DNA of 64,000 nucleotides from Aliivibrio_A sp016764915 (GTDB taxonomy: Bacteria > Pseudomonadota > Gammaproteobacteria > Enterobacterales > Vibrionaceae). Below the pieces are notes generated by a model. That model did no database searches. It saw only the letters and a list, made by a program, of their open reading frames with translations, and had not been told where the DNA came from. Shown in pieces: positions 44,883-55,254 of the stretch. Location: positions 992,001-1,056,000 of the forward strand of contig OZ245057.1 in NCBI GenBank assembly GCA_965224595.1, in the 5' to 3' direction. Position 1 is the stretch's first letter. Every line of letters begins with the position of its first letter. The translations under genes and the position numbers were made by a program.

Positions 44883-47800
44883 GTATGATTGAACGAGGTA
44901 AATATCAATCATTAACGATGATTAACTGGAATGGTTTTTTTGCCAGAACGTTTGACATTGATAATCTAGTCACCACACTCTCTGGCGGTAATGGTGCGGG
45001 AAAATCGACCACGATGGCGGCATTCATTACCACACTTATCCCAGACCAAAGTTTACTGCATTTTAGAAATACCACCGAAGCAGGCAGTTCACAGGCTTCA
45101 CGTGACAAGGGTTTACACGGCAAACTAAAACCAGGTGCATGTTACGCAACGTTAGATATCGTTAACTCAAGAAAACAACGTATTTTATTCGCGGTGAAAC
45201 TGCAACAAGTGGCGGGTCGAGACAAAAAAGTGGACATTAAACCCTTTGTTATTCACGGGCTGCCGAGCCATGTGAAACCAACAGATGTGTTGATTGAAAC
45301 GGTTTCAGATAATCAAGCAAGAGTTCGTCAGCTCAATGAAGTAAAAGAGCATGTTTCGCAATATGAGGAGGTGCAATTTAAAGCCTTCAATTCCGTGACG
45401 GACTATCATGCGCAGATGTTTGAATTCGGAGTACTGCCAAAGAAACTTCGAAATACAGCAGATCGTTCGAAATTCTATCGATTAATTGAAGCCTCTTTGT
45501 ATGGAGGAATATCCAGTGCGATTACTCGCTCACTGCGTGATTATCTACTGCCACAAAACGGTGGAGTGAAAAAAGCGTTTCAAGATATGGAAGCGGCACT
45601 TCGAGAAAATCGGATGACTCTTGAAGCAATTAAAGTGACACAATTCGATCGAGACTTGTTTAAACATTTGATTACAGAATCTACCCACTATGTCGCCGCA
45701 GATTATATGCGTCATGCTAATGAGCGCCGCAATAAGTTGGACCGAACCCTTAGCCATCGTGTTGAATTAATGGCGTCGCGAGAAAGTTTACTCACTCACA
45801 CCTCGCAACTGGATGTCGGACAGACAGAACTTGAACAGTTAGTGGAACAAGAGGAGGGGCTTGAACAGGATCATCAAGCGGCATCTGATCATCTGCAATT
45901 GGTTCAAACGGCAGTACGCCAACAAGAGAAAGTTGAACGCTACCAAGAAGATCTGGAAGAGTTAACCGAAAGACTTGAAGAGCAGGTGATGATTGTTGAA
46001 GAGGCGACAGAACAACTTCTTGCCGTTGAAGATCAGACTCAAATGAGTGAAGAGGAGGTAGATAGCCTCAAAACACAATTGGCAGATTATCAACAAGCTC
46101 TTGATGTACAACAGACACGTGCACTGCAGTATCAACAAGCGGTTAATGCCTTAGAAAAAGCACAGCATTTGTGCGAGAGCAATGAGTTAAACCAAGAAAA
46201 TGCTGGGTCGTTACAAGCAGAATATAAGAAACAAGAAGCAATTCAGACCAGTGCACTATTAGCACTAAAACATAAAGTCGATATGTCGTCAGCGGCGGCG
46301 AACCAATTTGAACGTGGACTGTCCATTATTGTAGCCGTCACCGGATCAGTTGAGCGTGGAGATGCAAAAAAGTCGGCCTTAAAGATTCTTGATAAAGCCA
46401 GAGAGTTAAAAGGGATAACCGAACACGCCGAGCAGCTTAAAGCGCAGTACCGTGATCTAGAGAGATCGGTGAGAAATGCTCGTCAAGCAACTGAAATAGC
46501 GACAGATTATAATAAACGCTTTCATACTCTGGTTAGCAGTGAACCGTTGCTAATAGAAGAACAAGAGCGTCAGGAAGAGAAGGTAGAGTCACTTCAGCAG
46601 ACACAAGAGACGATTATTGAACAACGTAGTGATATGAAGCGCGAAGAGTTGCAACTGCAACAGCAAATTCAATCATTACAAAAAAGTGCACCGGCTTGGA
46701 TAGCCGCCAGTGACAGTTTAGAGCAGTTAATCGAACAGTGCAGCAGCGATCTTACGAGCAGTGAATCAGTCATGACTCAGCTGCAACTGACCTCTGAAAA
46801 AGAGCGAACGTTGTCGAGCGAAAAAGAGTGTCTGTCGGTTAAAAAGAGTGCTTTAGACTGTGAGATTGAACGTCTTGCTGCCCCAGGAGGTAGCGCGGAT
46901 GCACGTCTTAACGGTGTTGCTGACTCTTTAGGCGGCGTGCTGTTATCAGAGATTTATGATGATATTACCATTGATGATGCCGCCTATTTTAGTTCGATGT
47001 ACGGTCCTGCTCGCCATGCGATTATTGTTTCTGATTTAAAAGGCATTAAAGAAAAACTCGGGGATTTGGATGATTGCCCAGATGATTTATACGTCATTGA
47101 AGGCGATGTTGATGCTTTTGATGATAGCGTATTTGATGTGGTAGAACTTGAAGATGCAGTATGCGTTCACCTTAATGACCGCCAACTGCGTTATTCTCGT
47201 TTTCCTGAGACCCCGATCTTTGGCCGTGCAGCGCGCGAACAACGTTTAGAACTATTACGTGAAGAGCGTGATGACGTTGCAGAATTATTTGCCAAAGCGG
47301 CATTTGACGCGCAAAAGATGCAGCGGTTGTATCTGAGCTTTAATCGTTTCGTTTCTGTGCACTTATCAGTCGCTTTTACGCCTGATCCAGAACAACAGCT
47401 AAAAACGGCATACGAAAAGCAAAGTAAAGTCGCCCGTCAGATTGCAGATCTGGCGAACCAAGAACAACAACATCGTAGCCAGTTAGTCGCAAGTCGAGAT
47501 GCATTAGTTCAGTTAAATAAGTTAGCGCCAGTGGTTGGTTTATTGGAAGACGGTACCGTGTTCTCACGTTTTGACGAGGTTCAAGTTCAGCTTGAGCAGT
47601 TAACCGTAGCCGATCAGTTTGGTAAACAACATGGTAAATTGGTGCTTGAGTTACAATCACTATTAAATGCTCTTGATACTGATCCGCAGCAGTTTGAAGC
47701 GTTGCAATCTGATTATCAGAAGTCTGACATTGATTTAAAGAATTTAAAGGCGAAGTTATTTGCTATTGCTGATGTAGTAGAGCGACGTCAGCACTTCACT

Positions 47801-49348
47801 TATGCAGACTCGATTGAATTGGTCGGTAAAAGTAGTGAACTCAATGAACAGCTAAAAAACAAGCTGGTAGCAGCAGAGTCAATTCGAGTGCAGAGTCGAG
47901 ATCAGCTGAAACTGACGCGCAGTCAAAGTAACCAGTATAGCCAATTGATGGCGTCGTTAAAAAGTGCACATCAAGCCAAATTAGAGACTATTCAGGAGTT
48001 CAAACGAGAACTTCAAGAGTTAGGTGTATACGCGGATCATCAAGCACAAGATCGTGCTCAACAGCGTCGTGATGAGCTGAATCAGCGTCTGCATAGCTCA
48101 AGAACACGTCGCAGTGAGATTGAAAAGAGCATTACCTCGCATGAATTAGAGATAAAATCGACTCTGAAGCAGCTACGTAAAGTAGAAAAAGAGTATAAAG
48201 AGCACCGGAAATTCGTGGTTAATGCCAAAGCGGGTTGGTGTTCAGTGCTTAAAGTTGCACGTGCCAATGATGTTGAGCGCCGTCTGCATCGACGTGAACT
48301 GGCCTATTTGTCCGCAGGCGAGTTACGCTCCATGTCCGATAAGTCATTAGGTGCGCTGCGCATTGCCGTGTCAGATAATGACGATCTGCGTGATGCGTTA
48401 CGCCAATCTGAAGATAATGCCAAACCAGAACGCAAAGTGCTGTTCTATATTGCGGTTTATCAGCATTTACGTGAGCGTATTAGACAAGATATCATTCACA
48501 CCGATGATCCGGTTGAAGCGATTGAAGAGATGGAAGTTGAGCTGGCAAGATTAACCGAAGAGCTGACTCAACGTGAAAACCGTCTTTCAATCAGTTCAGA
48601 AAGTGCCGCTTCGATTATTCGTAAAACTATCCAGCGTGAGCAGAACCGTATTCGCATGCTTAACCAAGGCCTTTCAAGTATTGGTTTTGGGCAAGTCACA
48701 GGGGTGCGCTTGAATGTTGATATTCGCGAAACTCATTTAACGCTGTTAGAGGGGTTATCTGAAAATCACGAACAGCATCAAGACCTGTTTAACAATGCAC
48801 GTTTAACTTTCTCAGAAGCGATGGCCAAATTGTTCCAACGTTTGAATCCTCATATTGAGGTTGGGCAACGCTCTCCTCAAGTATTGGGTGAAGAGCTGTT
48901 AGATTACCGTAACTATTTGGACTTAGGTATCGAAGTTAACCGTGGCACCGATGGTTGGTTAAAGGCTGAATCTGGCGCACTCTCAACAGGCGAGGCGATA
49001 GGAACGGGTCAATCGATTCTTCTCATGGTGATCCAGAGTTGGGAAGAGGAGTCACGTCGATTGCGGAGTAAAGATCTGCTTCCATGTCGACTGCTTTTCT
49101 TAGATGAAGCCGCACGTTTAGATGGCAAATCCATAACCACACTTTTTGATCTCTGTGATCGTTTGGACATGCAGTTGATGATAGCGGCCCCTGAGAATAT
49201 TAGCCCTGAGCAGGGGACCACTTATAAATTGGTTCGTAAAATCTTTAAAGATAGAGAGCATGTGCATGTGGTTGGTTTAAGAGGATTTACAGCACAAAAG
49301 AAACAAGAAAACATTGATCTAGAACATACCATGAATGTGATTGGTTGA
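44879..49348 (+). CDS. mukB: condensin SMC-like ATPase MukB
   Basis: 1489 residues (E. coli 1486). The N-terminal ATPase head has Walker A SGGNGAGKSTTMAAF; long coiled coils surround a hinge (near residues 660-780), and the C-terminal head has the signature region GALSTGEAIGTGQSILLM and Walker B LLFLDEAARLD. With MukE and MukF it compacts and segregates the chromosome. A strong terminator follows 27 bases after the stop. Confidence 0.97.
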   Translation: MSMIERGKYQSLTMINWNGFFARTFDIDNLVTTLSGGNGAGKSTTMAAFITTLIPDQSLLHFRNTTEAGSSQASRDKGLHGKLKPGACYATLDIVNSRKQRILFAVKLQQVAGRDKKVDIKPFVIHGLPSHVKPTDVLIETVSDNQARVRQLNEVKEHVSQYEEVQFKAFNSVTDYHAQMFEFGVLPKKLRNTADRSKFYRLIEASLYGGISSAITRSLRDYLLPQNGGVKKAFQDMEAALRENRMTLEAIKVTQFDRDLFKHLITESTHYVAADYMRHANERRNKLDRTLSHRVELMASRESLLTHTSQLDVGQTELEQLVEQEEGLEQDHQAASDHLQLVQTAVRQQEKVERYQEDLEELTERLEEQVMIVEEATEQLLAVEDQTQMSEEEVDSLKTQLADYQQALDVQQTRALQYQQAVNALEKAQHLCESNELNQENAGSLQAEYKKQEAIQTSALLALKHKVDMSSAAANQFERGLSIIVAVTGSVERGDAKKSALKILDKARELKGITEHAEQLKAQYRDLERSVRNARQATEIATDYNKRFHTLVSSEPLLIEEQERQEEKVESLQQTQETIIEQRSDMKREELQLQQQIQSLQKSAPAWIAASDSLEQLIEQCSSDLTSSESVMTQLQLTSEKERTLSSEKECLSVKKSALDCEIERLAAPGGSADARLNGVADSLGGVLLSEIYDDITIDDAAYFSSMYGPARHAIIVSDLKGIKEKLGDLDDCPDDLYVIEGDVDAFDDSVFDVVELEDAVCVHLNDRQLRYSRFPETPIFGRAAREQRLELLREERDDVAELFAKAAFDAQKMQRLYLSFNRFVSVHLSVAFTPDPEQQLKTAYEKQSKVARQIADLANQEQQHRSQLVASRDALVQLNKLAPVVGLLEDGTVFSRFDEVQVQLEQLTVADQFGKQHGKLVLELQSLLNALDTDPQQFEALQSDYQKSDIDLKNLKAKLFAIADVVERRQHFTYADSIELVGKSSELNEQLKNKLVAAESIRVQSRDQLKLTRSQSNQYSQLMASLKSAHQAKLETIQEFKRELQELGVYADHQAQDRAQQRRDELNQRLHSSRTRRSEIEKSITSHELEIKSTLKQLRKVEKEYKEHRKFVVNAKAGWCSVLKVARANDVERRLHRRELAYLSAGELRSMSDKSLGALRIAVSDNDDLRDALRQSEDNAKPERKVLFYIAVYQHLRERIRQDIIHTDDPVEAIEEMEVELARLTEELTQRENRLSISSESAASIIRKTIQREQNRIRMLNQGLSSIGFGQVTGVRLNVDIRETHLTLLEGLSENHEQHQDLFNNARLTFSEAMAKLFQRLNPHIEVGQRSPQVLGEELLDYRNYLDLGIEVNRGTDGWLKAESGALSTGEAIGTGQSILLMVIQSWEEESRRLRSKDLLPCRLLFLDEAARLDGKSITTLFDLCDRLDMQLMIAAPENISPEQGTTYKLVRKIFKDREHVHVVGLRGFTAQKKQENIDLEHTMNVIG

Positions 49349-49375
49349 TGTTATAATAAATTCAAGGACGAAATT

Positions 49376-49402
49376 AAACCGCTCATATATGAGCGGTTTT
49401 TT
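49376..49402 (+). terminator. terminator after mukB
   Basis: A perfect 24-base palindrome, arms AAACCGCTCATA and TATGAGCGGTTT, followed by more T. It ends the cmoM-mukFEB operon. Confidence 0.9.
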
Positions 49403-49480
49403 GTTTATATCATAAGAATTATCTACACTTTTCTTAAAAATAAAGACAAGAGTTGGACAGGGTGTCTATATTTATGGAAT

Positions 49481-49543
49481 AAAGTTTAGCCTAAACGTAA
49501 AAAGTTTAGGATTATTAATATATAACGCCTCTTTAGAAGGCGT
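49481..49543 (+). promoter_or_regulatory. control region of torECA
   Basis: AAAGTTTAG occurs twice, 20 bases apart (49481-49489 and 49501-49509), about two helical turns. The second copy forms a perfect inverted repeat CCTAAAC / GTTTAGG (49490-49496 and 49504-49510). A small hairpin ACGCCT / AGGCGT (49525-49543) lies just before the torE ribosome binding site. The paired site could bind a response regulator like TorR; the hairpin could affect the leader. Binding is inferred. Confidence 0.5.
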
Positions 49544-49560
49544 AAGTATAAGGTTAGATA

Positions 49561-49725
49561 ATGAGCAATAATACTTCCGAAACACGCGCTAACGAGTGGC
49601 GTGCCTTCTTTTTCATTACCGTAATTCTCTTCCCCATTCTTAGTGTCGGTGTCGTTGGCGCATATGGTTTTTCTGTCTGGTTCATGCAAGCGCTTTTTTT
49701 AGGCCTTCCTGGACACGGCGGTTAA
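49561..49725 (+). CDS. torE: TorE/NapE-family small membrane protein
   Basis: 54 residues, ATG 49561 to TAA 49725. A polar N terminus (MSNNTSETRANEWRAFFFI) leads into one TM segment (about residues 15-38). It matches the NapE/TorE family of small proteins coded next to NapC/TorC cytochromes. Its role is unclear. It is the first gene of torECA, 51 bases before torC. AAGGTTAG precedes the start. Confidence 0.85.
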   Translation: MSNNTSETRANEWRAFFFITVILFPILSVGVVGAYGFSVWFMQALFLGLPGHGG

Positions 49726-49776
49726 TTCCTGCTTAAGCCTTATTACGTTGTCCACCATTTTTGAAGAGAGTACATA

Positions 49777-50952
49777 ATGAAATCCTTTTTAATTAAAGCT
49801 TGGCAGACGTTTGCTCGTCCAAGTGTTCATATCAGTTTAGGTGTTTTAACCCTTGGTGGTTTTGTCGCCGGTGTTATCTTTTGGGGTGGTTTTAATACTG
49901 CTCTTGAAGCGACCAACACAGAAGCGTTCTGTGTAGGCTGTCACGCAGACAATATTGCTCCAGAATACGCAGGTACTATTCACGATAAAAACCGTTCAGG
50001 TGTCCGTGCTACTTGTCCTGATTGTCACGTTCCACATGAGTGGACCGCAAAAATTGCGCGTAAAATGCAAGCCAGTAAAGAGGTATTTGCCCACCTTGTT
50101 GGTAGCATTAATACCCAAGAAAAATTTGAGGAGCGGCGTATTGTTCTTGCCCAACATGAGTGGGAACGTTTTAGTGCCAATAAATCGCTAGAGTGCCGTA
50201 ACTGCCATGATTACGATGGTATGGATTTTGATAAAATGCAGCCCACTGCACGTATCCAGATGAAGCAAGCGAAAGAGCGTGATCAAAGCTGTTTAGATTG
50301 TCATAAAGGGATTGCTCATCACCTTCCTGAAAATATGGACAGCTCAGGTGGCATGATCGGTGAATTAGAGCAACTGGCATCAAGTACTAAATTTAGTCGC
50401 GGCGAAAGTTACGTCAGTGTCCGCCATCTGCCATTGTATGAAGATAAGGACATGGTGATTGAAGCTGGCCTGCTGAATCCGGCGTCTAGTGTTACTGTGA
50501 TTACAGAAACTGATGATGCGATTGAAGTTGAAATTGCCGGTTGGCGTAAACTTAAAGGTTTTGGCCGTGTCATTCAAGAGGATTTCGGCATGAACATTGC
50601 GGTAGGTTCTTTACTTAAAGAGACCGCACAAAATGATTCGATTATTGAGAAATTTGAAACCAAAGAAGATGACTTAACGGGTTTACCTTGGCAGCGCATT
50701 CAAGTCAAACTGTGGCTCAAAAAAGAGGCACTGTTGAGCGATGTCCAGCCTATCTGGGATAAAGCAGAGCAGTCATATAAAACCAATTGTTCGGTTTGTC
50801 ATACTCAACCAGCAGAAGCGCATTTTGACGCCAATACGTGGCCTGGAATGTTTAACGGTATGATGGCATTCGTCAACTTTGATACTGACAGTAAAGCACT
50901 AGTATTGAAATATCTTCAGAAGCACTCGTCAGATTTTTCTGACCAACACTAA
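49777..50952 (+). CDS. torC: pentaheme c-type cytochrome TorC
   Basis: 391 residues (E. coli TorC 390). An N-terminal TM anchor (about residues 19-38) is followed by four NapC/NirT-type heme sites (CVGCH at 52-56, CPDCH, CRNCH, CLDCH) and a C-terminal fifth site CSVCH in the TorC-specific domain. It takes electrons from menaquinol in the inner membrane and passes them to periplasmic TorA. It lies between torE and torA in the operon; AGAGAG precedes its ATG. Confidence 0.95.
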   Translation: MKSFLIKAWQTFARPSVHISLGVLTLGGFVAGVIFWGGFNTALEATNTEAFCVGCHADNIAPEYAGTIHDKNRSGVRATCPDCHVPHEWTAKIARKMQASKEVFAHLVGSINTQEKFEERRIVLAQHEWERFSANKSLECRNCHDYDGMDFDKMQPTARIQMKQAKERDQSCLDCHKGIAHHLPENMDSSGGMIGELEQLASSTKFSRGESYVSVRHLPLYEDKDMVIEAGLLNPASSVTVITETDDAIEVEIAGWRKLKGFGRVIQEDFGMNIAVGSLLKETAQNDSIIEKFETKEDDLTGLPWQRIQVKLWLKKEALLSDVQPIWDKAEQSYKTNCSVCHTQPAEAHFDANTWPGMFNGMMAFVNFDTDSKALVLKYLQKHSSDFSDQH

Positions 50953-50975
50953 GCATTGATGGAGTTAAAAAGAGT

Positions 50976-53438
50976 ATGTCTATAAGCAGAAGAAGTTTCT
51001 TAAAAGGTGTTGCTACCACCAGTGCTGTGTCGGTAATGGGTCCAAGTCTGTTGATGGCTTCAAAGGCTAATGCTGCTGAAACAACGGGGATCTGGAAAGT
51101 ATCTGGTTCACACTGGGGTGCATTTCGAGCTCATATCTACGCCGGTAAAGTGCAACAGATTAAACCATTAGAACTGGATAAGCACCCAACTGAAATGATC
51201 AACGGCATTAAGGGTATTATTTATAGTCCTAGCCGCGTTCGTTACCCAATGGTTCGATTAGATTGGTTAAAAAAGCATAAATACAGCGGCGAAACTCGCG
51301 GTAACAACCGCTTTATTCGTGTTACATGGGACGAAGCGTTAGATCTGTTCTACCGTGAACTTGAACGCGTTCAAAAAGACTACGGTCCATGGGCACTGCA
51401 TGCAGGACAAACTGGCTGGCGTCAAACGGGCCAGTTCCACAGTTGCACCAGTCACATGCAGCGCGCGGTTGGAATGCACGGTAATTTCATTACAAAAGTA
51501 GGTGATTACTCAACGGGTGCGGGCCAAACCATCTTGCCTTATGTATTAGGCTCGACAGAAGTCTACGCACAAGGTACCTCTTGGTCAGAAATTCTAGACA
51601 ACAGTAAAAATGTCATCTTGTGGGCAACCGATCCGGTGAAAAATCTGCAAGTTGGTTGGAACTGTGAAACGCATGAGTCATACCCTTACCTTGAGCAGCT
51701 GAAAGAGAAAGTGGCCAAAGGCGAGATTAACGTTATCTCTGTTGACCCGGTAAAAAACAAAACTCAGCGTTATTTAAATAACGAGCATTTTTACATCAAC
51801 CCACAAACGGATGTACCGTTTATGTTGGCGTTGGCTCACACCCTATACACTGAAGATCTACATGATAAACAGTTTATTGAGACGTACTGCTTAGGCTTTG
51901 ATGATTTCATGCCTTATGTATTGGGTGAAACAAAAGACAAAGTAGAAAAAACACCGGAGTGGGCGGCCGAGATCTGTGGTGTTACGCCAGATCAAATTCG
52001 TAAGTTTGCACGTATGATGGTGGCTGAGCGTACGCAAATCCTATTTGGTTGGTGTATTCAGCGTCAAGAGCACGGTGAACAACCTTATTGGATGGGAGCG
52101 GTACTTGCGGCCATGGTGGGTCAAATTGGTCTTCCTGGAGGCGGTGTCTCTTATGGCCACCATTACAGTGGTATCGGGGTTCCTTCCACTGGATTTGCAG
52201 CGCCGGGTGGTTTCCCGCGAAATGTGGACCAAGGTCAAAAGCCAATCTGGGATAACAATGATTTCAATGGTTATAGTCGAACGATTCCGGTCGCACGCTG
52301 GGTTGATTGTTTATTAGAACCTGGGAAAGTGATCAAATACAACGGATCTAAAGTCAAACTTCCAGATTATAAGATGATGGTGATCAGTGGGAACAACCCA
52401 TGGCATCACCATCAAGATCGTAACCGTATGAAGAAAGCGTTCCAAAAACTTCAAACGGTGGTTACGATTGATTTTGCTTGGACGGCAACCTGTCGTTTCT
52501 CTGATATCGTATTGCCTGCTTGCACTCAGTGGGAACGCAATGATATTGATATTTACGGCTCATATTCAGGTCGTGGTCTATTAGCCATGCAGAAGTTGGT
52601 TGATCCGCTTTATCAGTCTAAATCTGATTTCGATATCTTTACCGAATTGTCTCGTCGTTTCGGAAAAAATGAGCAATATACTCGTGGCATGGATGAGATG
52701 GAGTGGGTGAAATCACTGTATGATGATTGCCGCTCAGCGAACAAAGCCAAGTTTGATATGCCTGAGTTTTCAGAATTCTGGAAGCAGGGTATTCTCGACT
52801 TTGGTCAAGGTAAGCCTTGGGTTCGTCATGCTGATTTCCGTGAAGATCCAGAGATCAACGCACTAGGCACACCGTCAGGGTTCATCGAAATATTCAGTCG
52901 TAAGATTGATCGGTTTGGTTATGAGCAGTGCCAAGGTCACCCAATGTGGTTTGAGAAAAGTGAACGTTCACACGGCGGACCGGGTTCTAAGAAACATCCA
53001 TTTTGGTTACAGTCTTGCCATCCAGATAAGCGTTTGCATTCACAAATGTGTGAATCAGAAGAGATCCGCGCAACTTATGCTGTAAAAGGTCGTGAGCCTG
53101 TTTATATCAACCCAATTGATGCTAAAGAAAAAGGAATCAAGAGTGGTGACTTAGTTCGAGTGTTCAATGACCGTGGACAGCTGCTTGCCGGTGCTGTGGT
53201 TACTGACAACTACGCACAAGGGGTCATTCGAATCGAAGAGGGCGCTTGGTATGGGCCGATGAGTGAAAAAGTGGGCGCGATGGATACTTATGGCGATCCA
53301 AACACACTGACTCAAGATATCCCAACCTCTGAGCTTGCTCAGGCAACCAGTGCAAATACTTGTTTGGTCAGTTTTGAGAAGTTCACAGGCAAAGTTCCTC
53401 CAGTAACTTCATTTGGTGGCCCAATCGAAGTGGAATAG
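50976..53438 (+). CDS. torA: trimethylamine-N-oxide reductase TorA
   Basis: 820 residues, DMSO-reductase family molybdoenzyme. A twin-arginine signal is at the N terminus (SRRSFLKG). The Mo-ligand serine is about residue 179 in VGDYSTGAGQ. It has two molybdopterin-guanine-dinucleotide binding domains and no iron-sulfur cluster. It reduces TMAO to trimethylamine in the periplasm as the end of anaerobic respiration. It lies 23 bases after torC. The TorD chaperone gene usual after torA is not here. Confidence 0.94.
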   Translation: MSISRRSFLKGVATTSAVSVMGPSLLMASKANAAETTGIWKVSGSHWGAFRAHIYAGKVQQIKPLELDKHPTEMINGIKGIIYSPSRVRYPMVRLDWLKKHKYSGETRGNNRFIRVTWDEALDLFYRELERVQKDYGPWALHAGQTGWRQTGQFHSCTSHMQRAVGMHGNFITKVGDYSTGAGQTILPYVLGSTEVYAQGTSWSEILDNSKNVILWATDPVKNLQVGWNCETHESYPYLEQLKEKVAKGEINVISVDPVKNKTQRYLNNEHFYINPQTDVPFMLALAHTLYTEDLHDKQFIETYCLGFDDFMPYVLGETKDKVEKTPEWAAEICGVTPDQIRKFARMMVAERTQILFGWCIQRQEHGEQPYWMGAVLAAMVGQIGLPGGGVSYGHHYSGIGVPSTGFAAPGGFPRNVDQGQKPIWDNNDFNGYSRTIPVARWVDCLLEPGKVIKYNGSKVKLPDYKMMVISGNNPWHHHQDRNRMKKAFQKLQTVVTIDFAWTATCRFSDIVLPACTQWERNDIDIYGSYSGRGLLAMQKLVDPLYQSKSDFDIFTELSRRFGKNEQYTRGMDEMEWVKSLYDDCRSANKAKFDMPEFSEFWKQGILDFGQGKPWVRHADFREDPEINALGTPSGFIEIFSRKIDRFGYEQCQGHPMWFEKSERSHGGPGSKKHPFWLQSCHPDKRLHSQMCESEEIRATYAVKGREPVYINPIDAKEKGIKSGDLVRVFNDRGQLLAGAVVTDNYAQGVIRIEEGAWYGPMSEKVGAMDTYGDPNTLTQDIPTSELAQATSANTCLVSFEKFTGKVPPVTSFGGPIEVE

Positions 53439-53463
53439 CAGTGGAATATGCTAGATTAACGCT

Positions 53464-53490
53464 AAGCCAGTAGTAATACTGGCTTTTTTT
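53464..53490 (+). terminator. terminator after torA
   Basis: Stem AAGCCAGTA / TACTGGCTT with a GTAA loop and T-run. It closes the torECA operon and separates it from the diguanylate cyclase gene. Confidence 0.9.
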
Positions 53491-53614
53491 CTGTGAAATT
53501 TTCGTAACTGGTCGATCCGTTATTACTCTGGCCAACATATGCTGCTATAGTAATTAGTAGCAATAAAAAGAGTGAATCAAATTAATATAGTCAGATAGAA
53601 ACTGAAAGGATTTT

Positions 53615-55234
53615 ATGGCTTCTGATAAAAGAATCAGCTTATTTCTCATTTTTGTCGTAGTAATGGGTATGACCTTAACGACGGCAAGCAGTTGGCTATT
53701 TTATAATGCGGAAGAGAAGGCAATCACGCTGGAGTTTCATAAAGACGTTGATCAAAGAGCCGCTTCATTATATCGAGAAGTATTGACCAACTTTGAAGCG
53801 CTTCGCTCATTAGCTATCTTATTTAAAGGTAGAGATAACGCAAAATATAGTCGATTTAAAACCGAAGCAAAAGATATACTCAATAGGCACAACTCCATTC
53901 AAGCACTTGAATGGATACCAAAAATCACCTCTTCAAATAAAGACCGCTATATTGCCGATATTCGTATTTATATTCCTGGTTATAACATTACTGAACAGTC
54001 GAGCAGTGGAGAGATGGTTGAAGCAAAAGAGAGTGATGTCTATTTTCCTGTCTATTATGTTCAGCCATTAGCTGGAAATGAGAAAGCTGTTGGATTTAAT
54101 CTAGCCTCAAATGCTGTTCGGTTAAAATCACTCACTGAATCGGCAAGTCGTGCGAAACCTATCGCCTCAGCAGGTATTAACTTAGTTCAAGATAGCGGTT
54201 CACAAAAAGGGTTTCTTGCGTTTTACCCCATTTATAAAGGCAGATTTGATACAGCTAAGCGTCGGGAAAAGAATTTAAAAGGTTTCGTGTTAGGTGTGTA
54301 TCGAATCAGTGGCATTTTTCATAGTTCAATGTTATCTGGCAGTGCGTTAGGCATCGATATGGACTTGATGGATGTAACAACGTCTGATCCTCAGCGGTTA
54401 ATTGAATATAAATCTCGTACTGGAGTTGTTAAAGACGACAGTATTATCTACCTCAAAGAGCTACCTGAATTGTGGGGCAGAAAATGGAGTATTATTGCCA
54501 AACCAACCATTAACTATGTCAGCGATCGAAGAACGATATTGCCGGAAGCTTTTTTTATTATAGGTGTGGTATTCACTGGATTAATCGCTCTGTATATCTA
54601 TATCATGTTTAACCGTGCTGCCTTGATTCAACGAGTGGTGATAAAAAAAACGCGTGAGTTAAATGATGCTAATAAACAGTTAAGGATCCTCACTCGAATA
54701 GATGGTCTGACTGGAATTTCAAACCGACGGTATATGGATGAAGTGCTTAGCAAAGAGTGGAAACGTGCGATTAGAAACCAAAGCCACATTGCTTTTATTT
54801 TACTTGATGTTGATTTTTTCAAACCTTATAACGATCATTATGGTCATCCACAAGGTGATGAGTGTTTAAAATCAATAGCACATAGATTGAATCAACTCAT
54901 ACATCGGCCCAGCGATCTTTTGGCTCGATATGGTGGCGAAGAGTTTGCACTTATCTTAGCAGAGACAGAAGATGCTATGCCAGTAGCAAAAATGTGCCGA
55001 AGAGCGGTAGAGGATTTGCAGATAGCACATAAGTTTTCAGAAGTTTCAGAAGTGGTGACTATCAGTATAGGTCTCTGTATTTGTGCACCTAAAAAAGGCT
55101 CAGATCCCAGCATGATCATTACCGCGGCTGATAAAGTACTTTATAAAGCAAAGTATTCCGGCAGAAATCGAATCGAAGTGATTGACCTAAAAGAGGGTGA
55201 TATCGATATTGAGCCAACTGACTTTGTCATTTAG
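53615..55234 (+). CDS. CHASE-domain diguanylate cyclase
   Basis: 539 residues. A TM helix (about 8-28), a periplasmic CHASE sensor (about 45-230), a second TM helix (near 305-328), then a GGDEF domain. The active-site loop is GGEEF (440-444), consistent with activity, and an RPSD (431-434) I-site five residues upstream suggests product inhibition. It should make c-di-GMP in response to a periplasmic ligand, unknown here. AAAGGA precedes ATG 53615. The TyrR-box candidate for hpd starts three bases after its stop. Confidence 0.92.
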   Translation: MASDKRISLFLIFVVVMGMTLTTASSWLFYNAEEKAITLEFHKDVDQRAASLYREVLTNFEALRSLAILFKGRDNAKYSRFKTEAKDILNRHNSIQALEWIPKITSSNKDRYIADIRIYIPGYNITEQSSSGEMVEAKESDVYFPVYYVQPLAGNEKAVGFNLASNAVRLKSLTESASRAKPIASAGINLVQDSGSQKGFLAFYPIYKGRFDTAKRREKNLKGFVLGVYRISGIFHSSMLSGSALGIDMDLMDVTTSDPQRLIEYKSRTGVVKDDSIIYLKELPELWGRKWSIIAKPTINYVSDRRTILPEAFFIIGVVFTGLIALYIYIMFNRAALIQRVVIKKTRELNDANKQLRILTRIDGLTGISNRRYMDEVLSKEWKRAIRNQSHIAFILLDVDFFKPYNDHYGHPQGDECLKSIAHRLNQLIHRPSDLLARYGGEEFALILAETEDAMPVAKMCRRAVEDLQIAHKFSEVSEVVTISIGLCICAPKKGSDPSMIITAADKVLYKAKYSGRNRIEVIDLKEGDIDIEPTDFVI

Positions 55235-55236
55235 TC

Positions 55237-55254
55237 TGTAAAGCTATTCGTACA
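55237..55254 (+). promoter_or_regulatory. TyrR-box candidate upstream of hpd
   Basis: TGTAAA-GCTATT-CGTACA matches the TyrR consensus at 10 of 12 bases and has the invariant G and C. It begins three bases after the stop of the previous gene and lies about 194 bases before the hpd start. Confidence 0.55.

Noticed and set aside
47376..47660. 94-residue antisense frame in mukB
   Set aside because: It is antisense to the mukB coiled-coil region; its composition is the mirror of Gln/Glu-rich codons.
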